The notes: generated by a model from the letters alone, not told the origin. DNA of 64,000 bases from Flaccisagitta enflata (GCA_965153355.1 OZ231126.1:36642001-36706000); one strand, 5' to 3'. Shown: positions 49,111 to 61,395, counted from the stretch's first letter. Program-made: numbers and translations.

Positions 49111-49913
49111 GCCTGGCAATTACTGAAATGCCAGAAGTGTTATCTTCATGAGGTTCGCGGCCTTTTATCTTTATTTTGTATCATCATCTCATGTCATAAC
49201 TGCTATGACATACGATTAATTCAAAGTTTATACTACCGAAATAAAAGAGAATGTGTCGTGATATGTTTCATCACGTCAGATGGAGAATTTTGATGATAAA
49301 TGCATTTTCACGCCATTCCTCGCGATAAGGCTCAAAAAGATAACTAGCATTTTAATGGGTTGTTCATTCTAGAATCTAAGTAAAGACGTGATGTTATGAA
49401 AAATGTGACCACTTTAGACACTTTTAAATGGGCAAATTTACGAGGTTATCTAACAGACACAACTCTCTTACGTTTTCAAAGAACATTTGACCACCCACGA
49501 ACATGATGATGGATGGCACTTCAAAGAAGGACCGCCAGTTATGCGATTATGACATTCCAATTATAGAGTACATTAGAATGATTTGCTGGAGATTCTAATT
49601 ATAGAGTACATTAGAATGATTTGCTGGAGACAGAAGAGAGAAGATAGAAGACAGAAGACAGAAGACAGTAGACATAAGACGTGCTTAATCACAATGTAAC
49701 AAGAGTTGAGAAGAGACAAAAAAGAGTTGAATGGACTGAAATTGTCACAGTAATTTGAATTGTTTCATCTCGATTAATTGCCCTTGTTTCACGGGTAGAT
49801 GGCCACCCTTGACGGGATGAAGAAGAGAACTTAAGAGATCTCGAGATTTCCAGAGGGGGATTAAAGACGTGACGTTTTACTAATGGCAGGACAAGGATAG
49901 CCAGAAACAAGTG
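49111..49913. other. no gene; 38-bp tandem duplication
   Basis: 49559-49630 holds two copies, period 38, of a unit containing TTATAGAGTACATTAGAATG, followed by AGAAGACAG repeats to 49680. Otherwise unrecognised. Confidence 0.7.
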
Positions 49914-50155
<242 letters not shown>

Positions 50156-50278
50156 AGATGAAAAGGAAGAAAGGAAGAAAGACATATAAATTTGGACCAT
50201 GTTCTTCAGGTGTGGTGCATTTGTCACAATGATATATCGAAAATGGAAGAACATTCCAACTTTAAGTCTCCCTTCCCC

Positions 50279-50576
50279 ACAAAACAAAGTCAACACCTAA
50301 CAGTCGCGTGCGGTTGTTAGGAGCATGAAACCAAAAGTCGAGAAAGACCAAAATACTGAAAGCCTAAATGTAAAATGACTTAAAATGACATAAAATGACA
50401 AAATATGACAACATGTCATATAATGATAAAAAAATGGGAAAATGACTTATCATGACTTAAAATGACTTTAAATGACTAAATATGATTTAAAACGACGAAA
50501 AAAGGCTGAACGTTACGGACGGACGGACCATCAGACAGACTGACCGACAGACGGACAGAGTGGGTCGTAGAGAAAA
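50279..50576 (-). mobile_element. Helentron-like element, family B
   Basis: The minus-strand 3' end reads CGCACGCGACTGTTAGGTG then TTGACTTTGTTTTGTG. The core is AAATGACTTA/AAATGACATA units, the reverse complement of the AGTCATT units in other B copies. The 5' side has the GTCC/GTCG tract and CTCTACGACCC, but the palindrome itself is lost beside a G-run. Confidence 0.78.
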
Positions 50577-50806
50577 AGGGGGGGGGGTTAAAAAGGAAAG
50601 GGGGCTGTATAGCAGCGACCTTGGCGTAGACCAGGCATAATTGAAAACTGGATGTTGTTCTTTTTCTTTTTTCTACTCCCATCTGTCCGTCCTTCCAACA
50701 ATGCATCCGTCTGTCGTTCACACTCAATTCATTTTACTGACTTCGGCGTATCCAAAAGCGAATGATAAAGATTCCCAAGAGAAACCATATCGTCCCTATT
50801 TCTTTA

Positions 50807-51496
50807 TTTTTTGGGCAGCGGCCCCGAAGGGGACGAAGTCCTGTAGAAAACAGGGGGACTTTCGTTCGTTCGTCCGTTCGTTTGTTCGTCCCCCCCCATC
50901 AGGCCCCTCAGGCCTCAAATCTGGCCTCTGAGACCTCAAATCTGGCCTGTCAGGCCTCAAATCCAGCCTCTCAGGCCTCAAATCCGGCCTCTCAGGCCTC
51001 AAATCTGGCCTCTCAGGCCTCAAATCTAATCTCTCAGGCCTCGAATCCAACCTCTCAGGCCTCAAATCCAACCTCTCAGGCCTCAAACCTGTCCTCTCAG
51101 GTCTTAAATTAGGCTTTTCTGGCTTCAAATTTAAATTCTCAGGCCTCAAACCTGGCCTCTCAGGCCTCGAGTCAGCTGTCTAAGCCTCAATTTTTTTCTC
51201 TCAGGCTTCAATTCAGTCCTCTGACCTTTCAAGCCATAATCCAGCTCTCTCAAGCTTCAAGTTAGCCCTCTCAAGCTTCCGATTGACCTCAGTTTAGGCT
51301 CTTGGAGGCCTTTAGTCAGCCCTCTATAGCATCTCATTCATTTCATCAGGCAGGACAAACGAAAGTCCTCCTGTGTTCTACAGGACTTCGTCCCCTTCGG
51401 GGCCGCTGCCCTGCTCCCCCTCACTCCAATTCACAATCACTCAAAGCAGGGCAACGGGTATCGCTGACCACATATTGCCCTTGGGCGACCTGTTTT
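50807..51496 (+). mobile_element. Helentron-like element, family F
   Basis: TTTTTTGGGCAGCGGCCCCG, GACGAAGTCCTGTAGAAAAC and a GTTCGTTC tract. The core has about 18 units of CTCAGGCCTCAAATCTGGC (21-bp period). The inverted arm GTGTTCTACAGGACTTCGTC follows, then GGGTATCGCTGACC, the perfect hairpin GCCCTTGGGC and GACCTGTTTT. Confidence 0.9.
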
Positions 51497-51556
51497 ATAT
51501 CCAAAGCCGACAGGCAATCTGACCGCTCAAACCAGAGGCATCCTGAAGAAAACAAG

Positions 51557-52290
51557 TAACCCGGGGTTACAATATCGTTGCAGGAGCGGGGCGGGGGAAG
51601 GGGGAAGGGGCGGAAGTGCGTTTTTGGGTAGCGGCCCCGAAGGGGACGATGTCCTGTAGAACACGGGGGACTTTTGTTCGTTTGTCCGTTCGTTCGTTCG
51701 TCCCCCCCCCTCTTAGGCCTCAAATCCAAACTCTCAGGCCTCAAATACAGCCTCTCAGGCCTCAAATCCAGCCTCTTATGCCTCAAATCCAGCCTCTCAG
51801 GCCTCAAATCCAGCGTCTCATGCCTCAAATCCAGCCTCTTAGGCCTCAAATCCAGCCTCTCGGGCCTCAAATCCAGCCTCTCAGGTCTCAAATCCAGCCT
51901 CTCAGGCCTCAAATTAGGCTTCTTGGGCCTCGAATCCAAATTCTCAGGGAAAGCTATCTCAAGCTTCAGATTGACATTCTCAGGCCTTACATCAGCCTTC
52001 TTAGACCTCAGTTAAGGCTCTTGAAGGCCTTCAGTCAGCATATCATCCACTTCTTGAAGCAAGAAAAAAAAATTCCCCCGTGTTCTACAGGACATCGTCC
52101 CCTTTGGGGCCGCTGCCCTGCTTCCTCTCACTCCAATTCACAATCACTCAAAGCAGGGCAACGGGTATCGCTGACCACATATTGCCCTTGGGCGACCTGT
52201 TACTTTTGTTTTTGCGCTTCTCAACTATATCATCACGATCCAATGGACGGACTAACGGACAGACGGACGGAGCCTTGAAAAAGTGCATGA
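51557..52290 (-). mobile_element. family E element split by a family F insertion
   Basis: The minus-strand 3' end (AACAAGTAACCCGGGGTTAC, GTTGCAGG) is at 51557-51600. The rest of E resumes at 52203 with TTTTGTTTTTGCGCTTCTC and a GACGGAC tract to about 52280. The family F copy at 51621-52202 lies between. The E 5' palindrome is not preserved. Confidence 0.6.
51621..52202 (+). mobile_element. Helentron-like element, family F, nested
   Basis: TTTTTGGGTAGCGGCCCCGA, GACGATGTCCTGTAGAACAC, a GTTCGTTT tract, about 12 units of CTCAGGCCTCAAATCCAGC. Then the inverted arm, GGGTATCGCTGACC, GCCCTTGGGC and GACCTGTT. Very similar in its right end to the copy at 50807, suggesting close kinship. Confidence 0.9.
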
Positions 52291-53129
52291 TTTAAAAAGC
52301 ATGCATTAAGTCAACAGATAACTGTCACGTGGTTTCAATTTAATTCGTTTATTTTGCCGAATTAAGATGGTGTTTTTATTTTCTAGCTAAACGTTATAGA
52401 GAAACTCTCTCTCTCTCTCCACTCGAGAGTAAAAGAATGTCTGCATAATATATTGTATGCTTTTCAATGTATACAAGAAAGAAGTTTATATCGAGCAGTC
52501 TTCCCACTCCTTTTAATGATTGTTTGGTTAATATTCTGGAGAATGTTTAGATTTGTATTTTTAAAAAAGATAAATAGGCTGGAGTATGCGATAGTTTCAA
52601 AGACGGTCATTGTAGTTTTCATCTGGTGCTTAATCAACTTGACCGATTCAAAAAGTGGGTGGTCGTTTGTCAATAAAAGGAAAGGAAACGTAAAAGAAAG
52701 GTAAACAAGGTCAAGTAGGCAAAAACTGTCTGGCGGAATGCGTAAGAAACTGACCGACTAACAGACAGCCCGAAAGACCAGCCTGCTTTTGCAAAGGTCA
52801 TGGTATGCGGAGAAAGTTTTGGATCAATGCGTCACATTGAAGTGCCAGAGTTCAAAGCTGACAATGTATGACCCTTCATTGACCTTTAAATGTTGTTTCC
52901 AGGTGGTCGGATCAACTGTTAATCAGCCATCCTTCCTGTCACATTTTTCAAAGATATCATGAGTACTATTTTTAGACAGATTGGTGACTTATTTTGGGTG
53001 CGCCATAAGCATAGTACCTCTTCAAATCCGTATTCAACTGTTTGTTCATCCTTCGATTAGACCATCACACATTCGTTTAACTAGCGATCAGATGCACCTG
53101 TTGGTCTACTTGACTTAAAAAGTGGTTTG
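52291..53129. other. no gene; family D 3' fragment
   Basis: 52704-52800 is a family D tail on the minus strand (AACAAGGTCAAGTAGGC, GGAATGCGTAAGAAACTGAC). A (CT)n of 7 copies lies near 52406. An 83-codon plus frame (52453-52704) has hydrophobic runs but no recognisable domain. Confidence 0.45.
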
Positions 53130-53229
53130 CATTGATAGAGTCAACTAAATCGGTCGGTCTGTCACACTGCTTTTTCGACGTTTATGGGTGGTTATTGCAC
53201 TGCTGCTCCTGCCAAAAAACTTGGTTAGC

Positions 53230-54361
53230 TTTTTAGTCGCGTGCACGCGACTCTACACCCCACTTTGTCCATCCGTCCGTCCATCCATCGGTTGGTCGGT
53301 CGGTCCGTCACACTTTTACTTTTGTTATCAATTTTATTTCTTTAAGGCTATCATTGCTTCAAAATGAAGTTACCCTGAAATTTTTTTTTTCTTTTATAGA
53401 ATGTCAAATACTAGTGTAAGAAACCCCTTCAAAAAATTTCAGAAAATTGAAAAAACCCAAATATAGGCAATTTTTCGGGCACTCGCTAGCCTGACTGGGG
53501 CAACGGAGGAAGCTGAAATTTTTACTGAAGATAAACAAGACATGTGGCCAGGGTACGCCTGTAAAAAAAATTTAAATTTTATTATTTTACATACAATAAA
53601 TCCAAGAAGAAATCTGTAAAATGTAGCCATATAGAGGCTAGTAGCTTTTTTTGGAATTTGTTCCAGGTCTACCCTGGCCACATGTCTTCTCTATCTACAG
53701 TAAAAATTTCAGCTTCCTACGTTGCCCAAGTCAGGCTAGCGAGTGTCTAAAAAATTGTCATTATTTTGCCATTCATTAAAGTAAAAATTGTGAGAAATAC
53801 AGGGTAAAGGTACAACTTATGAACGATTTTTTTCATCAACTCGTTTTTAGTCTCCCTAACTCTCAGTTTTAGAGCACAAATTCATAGAAGCAGTCAGCGT
53901 CTGTGGCTAGTGAGTAGATCGCCTGACATGAGCACTGAGATAATGGGCAAGGTGAGAATAGAAATTGATTTCTTGAAACATTGACCTGGGAAAAAGAGTT
54001 TGTGATTTAGGAGGGGCAGACAGCCTCCTTAAGTCTATTGTTCAAATCCTCCACTGATACATTGATAATTTTCATTTTTTCCTCTTTGCTTGATCAAAGC
54101 ATTCCTGATTTTGTTTTCGCTTTGTAATTTGGGTCAGGCCAGTGCTTGATAGTTGTAAATTGTAAGAGAACCCTTCTGTACGCACATTATTCATGCAAAC
54201 AGATTTTTAATTTTACGACCATCTTGAGGAAATGTAAGCCTTAAGTCATTTAAAGTCAATTAAAGGTATACTGAGTCATTCAAAGTCATTCTAAGTCATT
54301 CTAAGTCATTCTAAGTCAATCTGTAAGTCTCGCACGCGACTTATAGGTGTTGGCCTTGTTT
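53230..54361 (+). mobile_element. Helentron-like element, family B, interrupted by the TTAA element
   Basis: TTTTTAGTCGCGTGCACGCG, a GTCC/GTCG tract, then the TTAA element (53342-54244). B sequence resumes with GTCATTTAAAGTC and AGTCATTCTA units, then CTCGCACGCGACTTATAGG and TGTTGGCCTTGTTT. Without the insert it would be about 230 bp. Confidence 0.88.
53342..54244. mobile_element. TTAA-flanked non-autonomous DNA transposon, copy 2
   Basis: TTAA at 53342-53345 and 54241-54244 flanks an 895-bp element alignable end to end with copy 1. It inserted into CTTTAAGTCATT of a family B element. The intact form of that site is at 4390-4401, so the TTAA was duplicated exactly once. The internal 82-bp-arm foldback is kept. 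The 81-codon minus frame here and its counterpart in copy 1 fall in the foldback and are not genes. Confidence 0.93.
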
Positions 54362-54392
54362 CATCACTGCCCCGTTTATCCGGCCTTGTTTG

Positions 54393-54829
54393 TTTTTGTT
54401 TTTGTTGTTATTGACGAAAATTCCATCAATTCCCACCAATCCCTTTCCTTTTTTTCTAAGAAGAATAGCTTTGATTTTTTTTCTGCGCTGGCTTTGGTGC
54501 CTCACCTTTCCATTTTCAATAGAATTTTTCATTTAAAGTGGAAAAAGAAAAAGAATAGCTAATCCCTCCTGGCCTTAACAACCGCTTCTTCTCTACCCAC
54601 TCATCAATGGAAAGGCAATGAATACAATTAGTTAGTCTGGGAGCTACGCGGTGGGCTGTCTAGAATGAGTTAAAAAAAAACAGAAAAAAACTTATCATTA
54701 TGAGAAAATTGCTTAACATTGTTAGACAGTAGACACTAGACAGAGAACTGGTCATGTGTCGATTTAATCGAGCGGCGGCAAGCCCCGTCCCGGGCTCCCG
54801 GCAGTCAATCCCACCTCCTGAATCGAAAA
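54393..54829. other. no gene recognised
   Basis: Unique-looking sequence with a palindrome-like GCCCCGTCCCGGGCTC near 54782. Nothing supportable as a gene. Confidence 0.4.
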
Positions 54830-54988
54830 AGAACAAGGCTGGACACATGGCCATTGGCCAATGAGTAGTCGCTAAGAGCGCGCTTGCAGGTGGACAGGGG
54901 CAGTAATGCGGGTGGGTAGGGGCTTCGGACCTACCTACCTACTTCCGGTCACACCCTCTTATAGAGTTTCTTCGCTAGCGACTAAAAA
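54830..54988 (-). mobile_element. Helentron-like element, family L
   Basis: Minus copy: TTTTTAGTCGCTAGCGAAG, CTCTATAAGAGGGTGTGACC, then TTAGCGACTACTCATTGGCC and ATGGCCATGTGTCCAGCCTTG. The subterminal pair is GTCGCTA/TTAGCGAC. The 3' hairpin is altered to GGCCATGTGTCCAGCC. Confidence 0.75.
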
Positions 54989-55299
54989 CGTAGTTACAAC
55001 CAACTGGCAAATCAACCAACTAAAACCGGCAATTTGAGGTGTACAGGTTTGCACCAATGTCCAATTCAAGGCATGTATGAAAACTGGTTTAAATTCAATG
55101 ATTTAATTATGGCAAAAAGATCCCACACAAATCACATTGTGTATTTGATCGTTCGATCTACGTTCAAGATATGTTATAAAATGAGCATGAAGACCAAAAA
55201 CAAACGTAAAAGAAAATAGTCTTTGAGGCTTTAAATCTATTTCTAGATAGTAAAAAAAAGTTGAGCAATGAACATCCGAACAGTAAACAACCTGTATAA

Positions 55300-55300
<1 letters not shown>

Positions 55301-55392
<92 letters not shown>
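55301..55392 (+). repeat. (GA)n microsatellite
   Basis: About 46 GA repeats. Confidence 0.97.
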
Positions 55393-55395
<3 letters not shown>

Positions 55396-55760
55396 CAGGC
55401 GCTGTGGCGTGTGGACTTCCCACGGCGAGGATCCACTAGGATTTCCATGAAGCCTCTTGGGAAATTCCAATGTCACGGTCGGGATTCCTTTTGGCGGCTC
55501 AAATGCGCCGAAGACAAAAAAGGCCGGCGCAAAAAGGAAATCCAGGAGTGATTCGCACTTTGACTTGTCCATAATATCATTTGTCCACAATATCATTTGT
55601 CCACCATTCGGCAAGTGACCCACACGTATACTTAATAATAACATTTTTCCACCGGGACCCAGTGACCTTCACTCGTACTATGTGACCAGTCACTGACCAA
55701 AGAGCGTGCACTTGTCCTTCAAACCATTTGTCCTTAGGCACCCTGTAACACTCGTGGTTT
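55393..55760. other. no gene recognised
   Basis: Unique-looking. A 19-bp unit TCCATAATATCATTTGTCC / TCCACAATATCATTTGTCC is duplicated at 55567-55604. A 133-codon minus frame from 55644 runs into the GA array and is not supported as coding. Confidence 0.45.
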
Positions 55761-56434
55761 CTAACAGTAGCGACAGAAAATTCCGGACAACATGTTTGTC
55801 AGTATTTAACACCCAAGCAATGAGAAAAATTAAGGAAAACTGGTGACCAATTTGAAGCTCTGCGAATCTTTCAAATGAGATGTTGCTGGTTGTCTCAGCT
55901 CAGCTCAGCTCAGCTCAGCTCAGCTCAGCTCAGCTCTGCGAATCTTTCAAATGAGATGTTGCTGGTTGTCTCAGCTTTATTCGTTAAGATATGGCATTGG
56001 ATTGAAGACAGATTGTCAGGAATTTGAGAATTCATTACAGAATTTTCATATATTTTGTTTGTTTTAACATAGGAACTAAACCAATTGAGTTAAAAATTTA
56101 TTCTTGTCGCCATTTTAAAGAAAATTCGAAGCTCTTTAAATTGCTCATGGATATCAAGTAGCTGTGACAAACCTGAATTGCATTATTAAGAAAAACGTTA
56201 AGACAGAAATTGCTAATAGAAAAAAAGACAATATTTGCCCCATTTCCAAATGATGATATTCTTCTTCAAACCTATGCCATTTCTAAACGAACAAAGCTAC
56301 AGATACCAGCCAGGTGGCATTAGAAAGATTTTTCAAAGATCTTTCTAATGGTCATAAATTTTTTATTGATCAGGCTTTTGAGTTGACAACAATAAGCAAA
56401 ACAAGTTGTCGGAATTTTCTGTCGCTACTGTTAG
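55761..56434. mobile_element. TA-flanked MITE (ACAGTAGCGACAG termini)
   Basis: CTAACAGTAGCGACAGAAAA is inverted at the right end, and about 25 bp match perfectly. Reading the flank as TA gives ends ACAGTAGCGACAG, in keeping with Tc1/mariner-type MITEs, although CTA/TAG symmetry leaves the boundary uncertain by a base or two. It contains the CAGCT pentamer array and the CATTTCTAAACGAA module shared with other MITEs. Confidence 0.85.
55856..55975 (+). repeat. (CAGCT)n array flanked by 45-bp direct duplication
   Basis: Eight CAGCT copies (55896-55935) lie between two identical copies of a 45-bp sequence that starts AGCTCTGCGAATC and ends GTTGTCTCAGCT. The pentamer occurs once at each end of the 45-bp unit, so the array and duplication probably arose together by slippage. 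Confidence 0.95.
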
Positions 56435-56518
56435 TTTTAATCCATGCATGTGGTTAGCCGTGGTTAGTTCATTATTCCAGTCATCGATGACCAAATCTGT
56501 CATTCAACTTGGGTCCCA

Positions 56519-56757
56519 TTTTAAGTTGCGGACACGCAACTCTGTAAGAGGCTTTTTCCGTCCGTCCGTTTGTCGGTCCATTGGTTCGTTGGTCCATCTG
56601 TGAGCGCGGGTCGAAAAGTGGGAAAACGAGCGTTTTAGAACCTTTTTCAGTATGTGTCTATGTTGGAAAGGGAGTTGGATGGGGCGTTGGGTGTGGATGG
56701 GGGTTAGCCGCCCCTGCCCACCAGTCCGCAACAATATTGTGACCCGCGTCACTTGTT
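56519..56757 (+). mobile_element. Helentron-like element, family E, best copy
   Basis: TTTTAAGTTGCGGACACGCAAC start, GTCCGTCCGTTTGTCGGTCC tract, then CCAGTCCGCAACAATATT, the strong hairpin GTGAC-CCGC-GTCAC and TTGTT. The subterminal pair GTTGCGGAC/GTCCGCAAC is exact. Confidence 0.88.
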
Positions 56758-56836
56758 GCATGTAGATAAGTCATCGGTGATCCGTCTTTCAAACCCTGCT
56801 TCTACAATACGTTTCACTTGTCCATGTGTCTAGCTC

Positions 56837-56954
56837 TTTTTAGTCGCAGACATACGACTCTTGAACTTGCTATGTTGGTCGGTTGGTCAGTCACAGATTT
56901 CCGCTCCTGCCCACCCGTCCGTGGCTGGGGGGGGGGATGTATACGGCCTTGTTT
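56837..56954 (+). mobile_element. Helentron-like element, family A, 118-bp short form
   Basis: TTTTTAGTCGCAGACATACG, GTCGGTTGGTCAGTC, then CCTGCCCACCCGTCC, GTGGCTGG with a G-run, and TACGGCCTTGTTT. Both ends are present, but the core is only about half the usual length. Confidence 0.75.
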
Positions 56955-57401
56955 CAGTACTGATTTGTTTTTCTGTCCGTCATTCGTCTCTCAGTACAGA
57001 AAATGCGAGAAAAGACAGAAAAAGGGGAAGATAGAAAACTGCGAATAGGAAGACTCAAAGAAAACAAATCACGCTGTATCAAGCGAGAGATATTTATGGT
57101 TTGGCTAACGAATTTGAAAAGGAATCGACCGAGCGTGAGATTTTAACTTTGCTCCACCTCAAACAGAAGTATAATAAAAAGCGAGCTACGTACTTGATTT
57201 ACCGCCAAGCTGTCCGTACTTGATTAACCGCCAAGCTGTCCGTCATTGTCAATCTCTTATTGAGTCGAGAGTACCTCCAAATTAACTTCGGATCCCGGAC
57301 GCAGAAAAGGTCTTTGAAAATTCCACGTTTAAAAGTGAACATCCAATTCCAAAAGACAAGAAAACGCGATAAGAATGCTCTTGACTGAAGATCGGAAGAG
57401 T

Positions 57402-57402
<1 letters not shown>
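56955..57402. other. no gene; 26-bp tandem duplication
   Basis: 57190-57242 holds two copies, period 26, of a unit containing ACCGCCAAGCTGTCCGTACT. The rest is unrecognised. Confidence 0.6.

Positions 57403-57452
<50 letters not shown>
57403..57452 (+). repeat. (GA)n microsatellite
   Basis: About 25 GA repeats, preceded by TCGGAAGAGTCG. Confidence 0.96.
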
Positions 57453-57457
<5 letters not shown>

Positions 57458-58531
57458 TAAAGAGAAGTGATTGTGGGATCATCAAGACTTTGATTTTCTT
57501 TTCTTTCGCTTTCTTCCTTTTATTTTTAATGCATTTCCGTTGCCGTAAAATGGCATAAAAGGTGACCTTCCTTCAAAAGAAAACGCGTCACCGACGATCG
57601 AATGATTAATTTCAAATTATACACCTTGAATACGAATCAATAATGATTCATTGTGACTCTTTTCCGCGCCGGCTTACGACCGCGTTTCTGTGTGTGTGTC
57701 ATCAACTCCTTTGTTTTAGTGGTGGTACTAAAGCAATGAGAAGCACTGAACATTTGAAGATTTTTTCTTCATTTCATCAAACCATTTTTTCGTTTGTACA
57801 AACGTATCTCGTTCGTTTCTCGTTCGTTTTCCATATATAAGAAAATTCAGATAAGTCATTCAAAGAAAGAAAAAAATCAGATTTATAAACGAATTAAAGA
57901 TAATAAGTTAAACAAAAAATCTACAACACAGCCAAAGAACCAGAGCCTAATTTCGCGTCCTCATTCCTCAGGTATCCATGATCATCTTATAAAGCCCTTC
58001 ATGATCGTTTTATTAGATGAAAAATGGCGAACGTTAGTCTTCCCTCTGATTCGGTTTTTCTAGCGTGATTTGAATTTATACATGTATAGGTATCCCAATT
58101 AATTAGATATTTGTTGTTGATTCCCACGTTCGTTGGCTTCAGCCTTACAAAAAGGCATTTCTTTTTCAACAAGTCACACATACCGAACATTATAGAATGG
58201 CTTTTATCTCCATAATCCTTATAAATCCGTCTCTCATAAAAGTCAACATTTCGCCCCTTAGATTATACAGATCGGTTTAGTATGGATTATTCATTGGCAC
58301 AAACACATTTCTACAACTAATTGTACATGCAAAGCAAACAATAAGAATCCCCCGCTAGCATGTTGGCAAAAACAGATGCGGGAGATTAACTCCGGGCGCC
58401 ATGGAAATCACGTTCTCGTGACGCCGGGAAATAATCCCATGATTATGCCTGGAAACGGCGGTGTGTTTCGGGGGGGGGGGGGGTTGGGGAAGGGGAGTAA
58501 TGAATTGTCCAGCAAGTTAGCAATTATCCAT
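57453..58531. other. no gene recognised
   Basis: Unique-looking, moderately AT-rich, with a 13-base G-run near 58471. Frames stay under 90 codons. No RNA gene seen. Confidence 0.4.
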
Positions 58532-58688
58532 ATTTAGTCGCGGACACGCGATTCTACATCTTACTCTGACGATCTGTCGGTCCGTCGCTCCGTCTGTCGG
58601 TCCCTCCGAACGTCGTGTTTTGATTGCGAGCGTTTTTGCATTTATAACTGGCCCGTAACTGTGGTGCCGTGTATTCACCCTTGTTTTT
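58532..58688 (+). mobile_element. Helentron-like element, family K
   Basis: TTTAGTCGCGGACACGCGATTC, a GTCGGTCCGTC tract, GCGTTTTTGC, then GCCCGTAACTGTGGTGCCG, TGTATTCACCCTTG plus TTTTT. The 3' subterminal motif has diverged from the expected partner. It runs directly into the next element. Confidence 0.72.
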
Positions 58689-58836
58689 AGTTGCGTGCAC
58701 GCGACTCTATAGCCCTCTTTGTCCGTCTGTCTGTCTGTCGGTCGGTCGGTCAGTCCGTCTGTCCGTCCGTCACACTTAAATTCGCCGCCCCTGCCCATCC
58801 GCACGCGACTAAGGTAGCCGTGTATCCGGGCTTGTT
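58684..58836 (+). mobile_element. Helentron-like element, family A
   Basis: TTTTTAGTTGCGTGCACGC, CTCTATAGCCCTCTTTGTCC, a long GTCT/GTCG/GTCC tract, then CGCACGCGAC and the GCCG/CGGG hairpin with CTTGTT. It begins in the terminal T-run of the preceding K element. Confidence 0.85.
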
Positions 58837-59368
<532 letters not shown>

Positions 59369-59572
59369 CTTAAATCTTTTTCTCTTGAAAATCCTGCCTG
59401 CTTCTACTTGAAATCTGTTTATAACTTATGTGCTACAAATTGTTGGCTACCATCCGTCTGTCTGGAGCTGCCGTCATTTCGCACATCAGTTCGCGGTTCG
59501 ACCAAAAGAAACCAAACAAGGAGAAAAAACCTAAGATAAATTCCATCAAATTGAAAAAAGCGATGCACTCAA

Positions 59573-59680
<108 letters not shown>

Positions 59681-60590
59681 CTATTTTAATGAAAAGTAGA
59701 GAAATTAAGACCTTTACAAAATGGTGCGTGGCTGATGTTTATCTTTGAATATTGCCCTTTGTAATGTTTAAATGTAAAATAGGATGGCTGGTAGAAACTC
59801 AAACAAACTCAAGAAAGGAATAAGATCGATATAAAAGAATATTAACGAAGTGGGGAGAAAAATTGAAAAGGCGAAATATTATTGTTACGAGGAAAATTTC
59901 TTTTTTCTTGAACAATGAAAGAAGAGAAAAAAAAATCATTTTACCGATTCCTGCAGCTGGACGGAAGCATCGGGTGCTCCTTAAGAAGTAAGTAGAGGCA
60001 GGGAAAGTAGAATCTTTGGAGTGGTCCTGGTTTTGTCGTTATGGTTTTTAAGGGTGTAAAAAAGTGGTTCAACGTGGTTATGGTCCTTTCGAAAGGTGTT
60101 GAAGTTTATATACGTGCAAACGTGGACAAATTTGAGGCAAAATGGACATGATAGGGTATGTGATTTTTTTGGAGCCCTGGTGGTTGACCAGTGACCACCA
60201 CACCAAAGACAAATACGGCAATGGAGCAGGGAAAACATCAACTGTCCACCCTTCAACCCCTCAAAGTGGTAACGAAATAAAGGGCTGCTTTTTATGGCCT
60301 TTTTTGCAATAAAGCTCTGCAAAATTAGACAGTAACCGCTTTAACATACATCTGCAAAGAGAGAAAAAAATTCTCAAAAGGCAACAGGAAGTTAAAATAA
60401 GTTCATGTTTTGACAAAAGAGTTGTTGAAAAGGATGCTAGCTTGGGGGAATTAAAGAATTACTAAAGGAGCGGCCAATTATGATGAAGGAGGAAGTTTCG
60501 ATTCAATAGAAGCCCGTAGAATATTTTCATATATCTATGAAAACTCGCATAAAAAAAAATATACATCTTTACGTTTTCGGGAGGGAAATT
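59681..60590. other. no gene recognised
   Basis: Unique-looking. A 113-codon minus frame (59981-60322) has several Cys and His residues but no spacing I can match to a known zinc-binding family. Not called. Confidence 0.35.
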
Positions 60591-60774
60591 TTTTTAGTCG
60601 CGTGCACGCGACTCTACAACCCGCTTTGTCCGTCGGTTGGTTGGTCGGTCCGTCACATTTGTTTTTTTGTATCTTTTTTACCCCACTGTTCCTGCCCAAA
60701 TAGTCTGGTGACCTCAAATATGGCCCCTGCCAACCCGCACGCGACTTCGGTAGCCGTGTATCCGACCTTGTTTT
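60591..60774 (+). mobile_element. Helentron-like element, family A, canonical
   Basis: TTTTTAGTCGCGTGCACGCG (perfect palindrome GTCGCGTGCACGCGAC contained), CTCTACAACCCGCTTTGTCC, a GTCGGTTGG tract, CCTGCCCAAATAGTCTGG, then CCCGCACGCGAC, GCCGTGTATCCGACC and TTGTTTT. Its 184-bp length is typical. Confidence 0.88.
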
Positions 60775-61157
60775 CTTTCAAACATCAGTAAAGTTAAGAT
60801 GCCTTTTGTACGACCCTGGATAGGCTCCAATGAGTAGAAAACAATCGCTGGAATAATAAGGAAAAAATTGAGTAAAATAAAATGTTTTAATAATATCAAA
60901 TATAAACAGAGGATTTTGATATCCGGGACAAGGAGCTGCCTCGTTATGGCATATGGCCACAACTAAAATATAAAACAAAACTAGCTCCCTCTTGGTGGCC
61001 AAAAAAGGAAATAAAGGGCCTTTGGCTTTTACAACTCTTTTACCCAAGCCCCTTTCCTTTCCTTTCTTCAAGCAATGGAATTTCAGCTAGGTTCTTGTTA
61101 GCTTAACAATGATGATTATCTATTAGTTCGTCCAACCAACTATAATTCACGTTTATA
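60775..61157. other. no gene recognised
   Basis: Unique-looking sequence between family A and family D elements. Nothing supportable. Confidence 0.4.
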
Positions 61158-61395
61158 TTTTTAGGTGCGACAAAGCACTTCTATAACTGGCGGTGTCCTT
61201 ACGTTGCTCGGTTATTCGGTTTGTTGGTCGCCGCAGGCGTTCATATTTTGGAGGCGCGGGGCGCGCCGCGCCTCGGAACACGAGGAAGCTTGTCGGAAGG
61301 GAAGGAAGGAGAGAAAAGGGAAAGGGGAAAAAAAGAAGGAATGGAAAAGAAGGAGAAGGGGAAAGAAAGAAAAAAAAAGAAAAAGGAAAAAAGAT

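Larger units (their letters stand above)
53130..54392 (+). mobile_element. family A-type host remnant around a family B insertion
   Basis: Left part: GTCGGTCTGTCACACTGC, TTTATGGGTGGTTATTGC, TGCTCCTGCCAAAAAACTTGGTTAGC. Right part (54362-54392): CATCACTGCCCCGTTTATCCGGCCTTGTTT. Family B lies between, at the position equivalent to the family F insertion at 39508. Confidence 0.65.

Noticed and set aside
51421-52278. 172- and 220-codon ORFs with 7-residue repeats
   Set aside because: They result from the 21-bp array in a family F element, which is a multiple of three.
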